Assembly: GCA_964632755.1 (NCBI GenBank)
Contig: CAZWDT010000012.1
Coordinates: forward strand, 1 to 46,179
DNA from: JAFGMR01 sp964632755
GTDB lineage: Archaea > Halobacteriota > Methanosarcinia > Methanotrichales > Methanotrichaceae
Direction: 5' to 3'
DNA length: 46,179 nucleotides
Of this stretch, positions 46,088-46,179 are shown in pieces. The notes beneath the pieces were generated by a model. That model saw only the letters and a program-made list of their open reading frames with translations, did no database searches and was not told the origin of the DNA. A program made the position numbers and the translations under genes. Numbering within the stretch: the stretch's first letter is position 1; each line of letters opens with the position of its first letter.

Positions 46088-46179
46088 ATGAATAATTCGC
46101 TATGTCCTGGTGACTCTATGATGAGATGCCAGATGCCACATATCGATAACCATAAAGTTACTAAGACACAAAGGCGCCG
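46088..46179 (+). CDS. Possible start of a gene running off the right edge
   Basis: An open frame from ATG 46088, or from the in-frame ATG at 46133, reaches the window end. It lies behind a TATA-like element at 46022-46030. The last codons read HKVTKTQRR, reminiscent of the leader found before GxxExxY-type five-helix proteins in other genomes (from memory). Thirty residues are too few to judge. Confidence 0.2.
   Translation, partial: MNNSLCPGDSMMRCQMPHIDNHKVTKTQRR

Overview
This window reads as the chromosome of a methanogenic euryarchaeon, probably close to Methanothrix/Methanosaeta (inference, no search was possible). The grounds are archaeal TATA boxes with leaderless or GGTGAT-led starts, archaeal/eukaryotic-type ribosomal proteins (eL19, eL32, eS4), Cbf5 and RNase P protein Rnp1, RadB, a methanogenesis marker 9 protein, a Fae-Hps fusion, and a tRNA-Ser carrying a short intron. 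The genome is GC-rich, with an AT-rich toxin-antitoxin patch near the left end and an AT-rich intergenic island near 32.5-33.3 kb.

Layout. (1) 1-3435 is an accessory patch. It holds the end of an ion-channel-like membrane protein, a RelE-type toxin operon, a decayed second copy of the channel gene, and an Xre/ImmA-like regulator with a PIN-domain protein. (2) 3457-19470 is one minus-strand superoperon, starting at a TATA box near 19.5 kb: SPOUT methyltransferase, L3, L4, L23, L2, S19, L22, S3, L29, Rnp1, S17, L14, L24, S4e, L5, S14, S8, L6, L32e, L19e, L18, S5, L30, L15, SecY, EMC3-like DUF106, Cmk, Cbf5, and finally tRNA-Ser, which overlaps the cbf5 stop. Most junctions are ATGA/GTGA overlaps. 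(3) 19553-25715 holds a TIR-domain protein with a zinc ribbon, then a minus-strand operon: NosD-like beta-helix protein, rhodanese lipoprotein, subtilase and FucA-like aldolase. The three secreted proteins share an Ig-like module. (4) 25896-31199 (plus strand) holds a DNRLRE-like secreted protein, a thioredoxin-CcdA fusion, Fae-Hps overlapping an alkaline-phosphatase-superfamily protein, and a methyltransferase. (5) 31241-34843 (minus) holds a papain-like protease with a C-terminal DUF4114-like domain, a 740-bp AT-rich island, a metallo-beta-lactamase-fold hydrolase and a sequon-rich membrane protein. (6) 34943-39459 holds a HAD phosphatase and GNAT acetyltransferase (plus), facing a minus-strand operon of methanogenesis marker 9, CitG/MdcB-like, DUF447 and RadB. 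(7) 39519-46179 holds a small unknown protein and a COG2426 membrane protein (plus). It then holds a minus-strand cassette of KaiC-like ATPase, a two-TM small subunit and a sodium:solute symporter fused to two DUF835 domains, followed by AspRS (plus) and the start of a possible gene at the edge.

The best candidate for an undescribed system is the KaiC-like ATPase / small subunit / symporter-DUF835 cassette at 40380-44525. The DUF835 repeats look like P-loop-less relatives of the neighbouring KaiC-type ATPase. Second-rank candidates are the secreted trio sharing an Ig-like module and the TIR-zinc-ribbon protein.
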